Source of the DNA: Strigamia acuminata
Taxonomy: Eukaryota; Arthropoda; Chilopoda; Geophilomorpha; Linotaeniidae
Assembly (NCBI GenBank): GCA_949358305.1
Contig: OX442317.1
Span: 3,910,186-3,974,185, forward strand
DNA: 64,000 bases
Direction: 5' to 3'
A model generated the notes under the pieces. It had not been told where the DNA came from. It saw only the letters and a program-made list of their open reading frames with translations, and searched no databases. This document shows, one piece after another, positions 63,659-64,000 of this stretch. Within the stretch, counting starts at the first letter, position 1; each line of letters opens with the position of its first letter. The translations under genes and the position numbers were made by a program.

Positions 63659-63891
63659 TGAAATCTACTCAAACAAACACAAAATTAGACATTTTGTACC
63701 AATTTTTAAACACTAATCTCTCTAACACATCTCAAAACAGATCTCAGAAAGTATATATTATCAAAAAGATGAAGAAACGACTTCATATTGGACAATTTGT
63801 CACATTTTTACACACGTAACAATACAAACGTGTGAATTGTTTTGATTTTTGGTCCCACACCACACTCGGTACTCACTTCGGACATTTCTAC

Positions 63892-63966
63892 TAAATGCTC
63901 GTGGACACCTCTATCACTTATGGAAGGTGAGTTGCGCAATTCATTCGATAACGAATCTAAACTCTG
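63892..63966 (-). CDS. Single exon of a gene extending beyond the window
   Basis: A minus-strand block with acceptor TATTGCAG upstream and donor GTGAGT downstream reads SLDSLSNELRNSPSISDRGV and on to EMSE. Following exons were not identified and the family is not recognised. Confidence 0.35.
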
Positions 63967-64000
63967 CAATACAATAGAAAAGAAAAGAAAAACGTTATCA

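Overview
The window is nuclear DNA from an animal with a compact, AT-rich genome. Genes are split by many introns, mostly 45-75 nt, and all are metazoan types: DEG/ENaC channel, importin-beta, cyclin B, SYF1/XAB2, axonemal dynein intermediate chain, FKRP, PMF1, VPS34, TRAIP and ethanolamine kinase. The axonemal dynein gene implies motile cilia or flagella somewhere in the life cycle. The many short hAT-like elements and a Ty3-like gag fragment would fit an arthropod, but the species cannot be fixed from sequence alone. Gene models below were built by hand from splice signals and reading phase, without transcripts.

Layout. 1-9.6 kb: a segmental duplication holding two minus-strand copies (A partial, B complete) of a gene in which two complete DEG/ENaC channel domains are joined in one reading frame. 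Copy A is broken by a 1 kb foldback element. Each copy also carries the first exons of the importin gene. 9.3-15.8 kb: a divergent importin-beta gene (+). 16.5-24 kb: two cyclin B paralogues (+) on either side of the splicing factor SYF1/XAB2 (-). 24.3-31.3 kb: FAM219-like gene (-), axonemal dynein intermediate chain DNAI1 (+), FKRP (-), kinetochore PMF1/NNF1 (+). 31.4-35.7 kb: PIK3C3/VPS34 (-). 36-40 kb: a beta-propeller-like protein (-).

40.2-62.2 kb: a minus-strand array of six intact-looking choline/ethanolamine kinase genes plus decayed remnants, mixed with Ty3-like LTR pieces, a TRAIP E3 ligase gene, a partial TRAIP duplicate and a decayed L-gulonolactone-oxidase-like pseudogene. One kinase (EK4) sits inside the duplicated TRAIP locus and reads in frame from a deleted TRAIP first exon, giving a chimeric gene. 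62.8-63.7 kb: a SAM-dependent methyltransferase (-), then one exon of a gene that runs off the window.

The housekeeping middle (16-40 kb) is dense with divergent and convergent gene pairs a few tens to hundreds of bases apart. Both ends are accessory in character: tandem duplication, fusion, decay and nested mobile elements. The strongest candidates for something undescribed are the concatenated two-domain DEG/ENaC protein and the TRAIP-kinase chimera.
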